Assembly (NCBI GenBank): GCA_030050125.1
Contig: JASIJN010000313.1
Location: 1-7,568 of the forward strand
Direction of reading: 5' to 3'
Source: Streptosporangiaceae bacterium
GTDB lineage: Bacteria > Actinomycetota > Actinomycetes > Streptosporangiales > Streptosporangiaceae
Length of the DNA: 7,568 nt
In this document: positions 6,324-7,568 of the stretch, one piece after another
How the letters are laid out: each line of letters opens with the position of its first letter
Numbering within the stretch: the first letter of the stretch is position 1
Program-made: the position numbers and the translations under genes
The notes under the pieces: model-generated
Told to the model about the DNA's origin: nothing
The model's database searches: none
Seen by the model: the letters and a program-made list of their open reading frames with translations, nothing else

Positions 6324-6737
6324 ATGCCCTGCTATCGGTGTGGTACACGGCAGGTCGACCCGGACCGGGGGGAGAACCCCTGGAAACGAGGGGTCCGGGC
6401 CGACCGCCAGGTGCTCATCTGCCCCGCGTGCCAGGCGTCCGTCGACTGGACGTCCGAGCTGGACAAGTGCCCCGTGTGTGCCAGCGCGCACCTGGTTCGC
6501 AGGCTGGGCGAGGTTGAGTGCCGAGACTGCGGTTACGTCAGCGAGACCGGCGCGGCGGTCGTGGCAGGAGTTCCCGATGTGGCCGGCGCCGCCGCGGAGG
6601 AGCGGCCCGGCGCTGCCGGGGCAGGGGCGGGTCAGCACGCGGCGGGCTTGGCGGGCACCCCCGGCCTGGCCGAGGAGGTGGAGCTCGCGCTGGAGCGGGT
6701 TCTGGGCCGGGTCGGGCGTCCGGCCCGGATCGGCTAG
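6324..6737 (+). CDS. Zinc-ribbon protein with four CxxC pairs, unknown function
   Basis: The 137-residue protein has four CxxC knuckles in its first 70 residues: CYRC (3-6), CPAC (33-36), CPVC (49-52) and CRDC (66-69). They could build two zinc ribbons, probably 3-6 with 33-36 and 49-52 with 66-69. Between the first two pairs is a conserved-looking charged stretch with NPWKRGVRADRQV. Residues 75-110 are Ala/Gly-rich and probably a flexible linker; the last 25 residues form an amphipathic helix (EEVELALERVLGRV). Such ribbons usually bind DNA, RNA or protein, but I do not recognise the family. It begins 47 bases after the peroxiredoxin stop and may be cotranscribed with it. The ATG at 6324 is preceded only by a weak GGA at 10-base spacing, so the start is less certain than the gene. 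Retention of all eight cysteines argues strongly for a real gene. Confidence 0.85.
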   Translation: MPCYRCGTRQVDPDRGENPWKRGVRADRQVLICPACQASVDWTSELDKCPVCASAHLVRRLGEVECRDCGYVSETGAAVVAGVPDVAGAAAEERPGAAGAGAGQHAAGLAGTPGLAEEVELALERVLGRVGRPARIG

Positions 6738-6771
6738 CCGTCCGCCGGCGGCGGCTGCGGGCCTGGAGCGG

Positions 6772-6777
6772 TAGGCT
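6772..6777 (+). promoter_or_regulatory. Candidate -10 element for tRNA-Val
   Basis: TAGGCT fits the actinobacterial TANNNT/TAGRRT type of -10 hexamer and lies 44 bases before the tRNA. It is the only such hexamer in the 84-base gap after the zinc-ribbon gene. No -35 box is evident in the GC-rich sequence upstream. A 9-base direct repeat CCCGGGTGC (6801-6809 and 6819-6827) lies between it and the tRNA; the second copy includes the first six bases of the tRNA. Confidence 0.3.
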
Positions 6778-6821
6778 GGCTCGGCTGTGGTCCGCTCGCG
6801 CCCGGGTGCGGGGAGCGGCCC

Positions 6822-6893
6822 GGGTGCATAGCTCAGCGGTAGAGCACCCGCCTTACAAGCGGGGGGTCACTGGTTCGATCCCAGTTGCGCCCA
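6822..6893 (+). tRNA. tRNA-Val, anticodon UAC
   Basis: The full cloverleaf can be drawn. Acceptor GGGTGCA (6822-6828) pairs with TGCGCCC (6886-6892), with one G-U pair and discriminator A at 6893. The D stem is GCTC/GAGC. The anticodon stem CCCGC/GCGGG encloses the loop CTTACAA, giving anticodon UAC, which reads the valine codon GUA. The T arm is ACTGG-TTCGATC-CCAGT. CCA is not encoded. The 72-base gene is complete. Its 3' end is overlapped on the minus strand by the next gene, and base composition drops just beyond it, so it may serve as an integration site. Confidence 0.97.
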
Positions 6894-7451
6894 CGAGCCC
6901 GAGCGCTTCCTGGGCGGTCTTGAAAGCGGCCCGGCGCTTGATGTCTTCAATGCGGGTGGAAGCTTTTCTTCCAGTAGTTCGCGTCTCGCCCTTAGCCAGC
7001 GCTCGTCAGCTGCCCAGAAAGCCTGCTCTTCCTCCAAGAACCCATCAGATCCGTCTTGTCGTGTCAGGCGACGAAGCGCCGCACTTTGAAGCCAAGCCAG
7101 CGCAGCGTCAGTAGCTTTTTCGACGGCCAAGACAAACGGCTTTCCAACGGTGGCTACCTCTGCACGCGCCCGATCACGCATCTCGGTGCACATTGCTCTG
7201 GCCCGATTTTCGTAAGATTCCCAGTCACTGCCCGGCCGGTCGCCGGTGACGTGCTGGATTGCATGCAGCAACCGCAGGAACTGGCCATCAAAGTAAGAGA
7301 TCTGCTCATATCGATCAATGAACCATTGCTTAGCCATCTCGAGCTCTGCGGCGCCGCGAGATCGATTCGCTCGTCTCTGGAGGAGTCCGATCGGCAGTAC
7401 AGCGGCCGCTCCGACCAAAGCACCGATCACAGCGGCGAGTATCGCTATCAA
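6867..7451 (-). CDS. Membrane-anchored hypothetical protein, probably frameshifted near its 3' end
   Basis: I do not recognise this 194-residue protein. Residues 2-24 form one hydrophobic segment (LAAVIGALVGAAAVLPIGLL) followed by QRRANRSR, which predicts a single N-terminal anchor with the rest in the cytoplasm. Residues 35-163 are charged, helical and rich in Glu, Arg and aromatic residues, perhaps coiled-coil. The TTG start at 7451 is supported by AAGGAGG at 8-base spacing, and an in-frame stop lies at 7568..7566 with no ATG or GTG between. After EEK (161-163) the frame turns into Pro/Ser-rich sequence and ends in the tRNA (QLGSNQ). The alternative frame from 6963 to 6853 reads ASTRIEDIKRRAAFKTAQEA, a natural continuation of the helix, and stops inside the tRNA. 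GC is near 59% against about 70% in the rest, with more A/T-ending codons, suggesting acquired DNA. The gene is likely real; its true 3' end is uncertain. Confidence 0.62.
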   Translation of the reverse strand: MIAILAAVIGALVGAAAVLPIGLLQRRANRSRGAAELEMAKQWFIDRYEQISYFDGQFLRLLHAIQHVTGDRPGSDWESYENRARAMCTEMRDRARAEVATVGKPFVLAVEKATDAALAWLQSAALRRLTRQDGSDGFLEEEQAFWAADERWLRARRELLEEKLPPALKTSSAGPLSRPPRKRSGSWAQLGSNQ

Positions 7452-7459
7452 CCCTCTCG

Positions 7460-7466
7460 CCTCCTT
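7460..7466 (-). promoter_or_regulatory. Shine-Dalgarno sequence selecting the TTG start at 7451
   Basis: AAGGAGG on the minus strand lies eight bases before the TTG. No in-frame ATG or GTG lies between it and the upstream in-frame stop at the window edge, so the rare TTG is the best-supported start of the membrane-anchored protein. Confidence 0.7.
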
Positions 7467-7568
7467 ACTGGCCCCGCGGCGCGAACACTCAGGGCTGGCT
7501 TCAATCGAACGCTGGATGCTGGCGACGGCAGGCAGGCGGCCTTTCCCGTGCGCGCCGATGGCGCCTTA

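Noticed and set aside
6518..7114. 198-codon plus frame through the zinc-ribbon gene and the tRNA
   Set aside because: It translates the tRNA itself (SSAVEHPPYKRGVTGSIPV), a well-known artefact, and is out of frame with the zinc-ribbon gene.
7452..7568. Possible gene in the last 117 bases
   Set aside because: No frame with a start codon and ribosome site could be supported on either strand; the minus frame in phase with the membrane protein has no ATG/GTG before its stop at the window edge.

Overview
The window is chromosomal DNA from a high-GC actinomycete. My rough hand count gives about 70% GC up to position 6893. Supporting evidence is the homodimeric-type pyruvate dehydrogenase E1 (AceE), a DUF1918 protein, a DUF3052 protein, an AhpE-type peroxiredoxin, and starts at GTG/TTG as well as ATG. 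From memory, aceE with a DUF3052 gene and ahpE close by also occurs in mycobacteria (Rv2238c-Rv2241) and in streptomycetes, so the central part looks like an ordinary, conserved actinobacterial neighbourhood. I cannot name the genus.

Layout. (1) Positions 1-494, minus strand: 5' part of a luciferase-like (probably F420- or flavin-dependent) oxidoreductase that runs off the window. (2) 582-1319, plus: an AbiV-family HEPN protein, a candidate anti-phage gene. The 87-base gap between these two divergent genes carries, on each side, a -10-like hexamer exactly six bases before the start codon and no Shine-Dalgarno sequence, as expected for two leaderless mRNAs. (3) 1316-4081, minus: aceE, convergent with the AbiV gene; the two TAG stops overlap in a shared CTAG. 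(4) 4082-4336: a divergent regulatory region with a perfect 11-bp inverted repeat in the aceE leader. (5) 4337-6737, plus: a run of small genes: DUF1918, a YjbQ/UPF0047 protein, DUF3052, AhpE-like peroxiredoxin and a four-CxxC zinc-ribbon protein. (6) 6822-6893, plus: tRNA-Val(UAC). (7) 6867-7451, minus: a membrane-anchored hypothetical protein in DNA of clearly lower GC (about 59%), whose 3' end runs antisense into the tRNA and appears frameshifted.

How they relate. AceE feeds pyruvate into acetyl-CoA as E1 of the pyruvate dehydrogenase complex. The plus-strand run beside it joins a thiol peroxidase with small proteins of poorly known function; shared regulation is plausible but not proven. 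The AbiV gene and the low-GC segment beyond the tRNA are the accessory parts. The change in composition at the tRNA 3' end fits the edge of an integrated element, but no integrase or second att copy lies within the window. I see no CRISPR array, insertion sequence, rRNA or origin, and no convincing new multi-gene system. The best leads are the AbiV gene placed against aceE and the tRNA-Val junction with its frameshifted gene.
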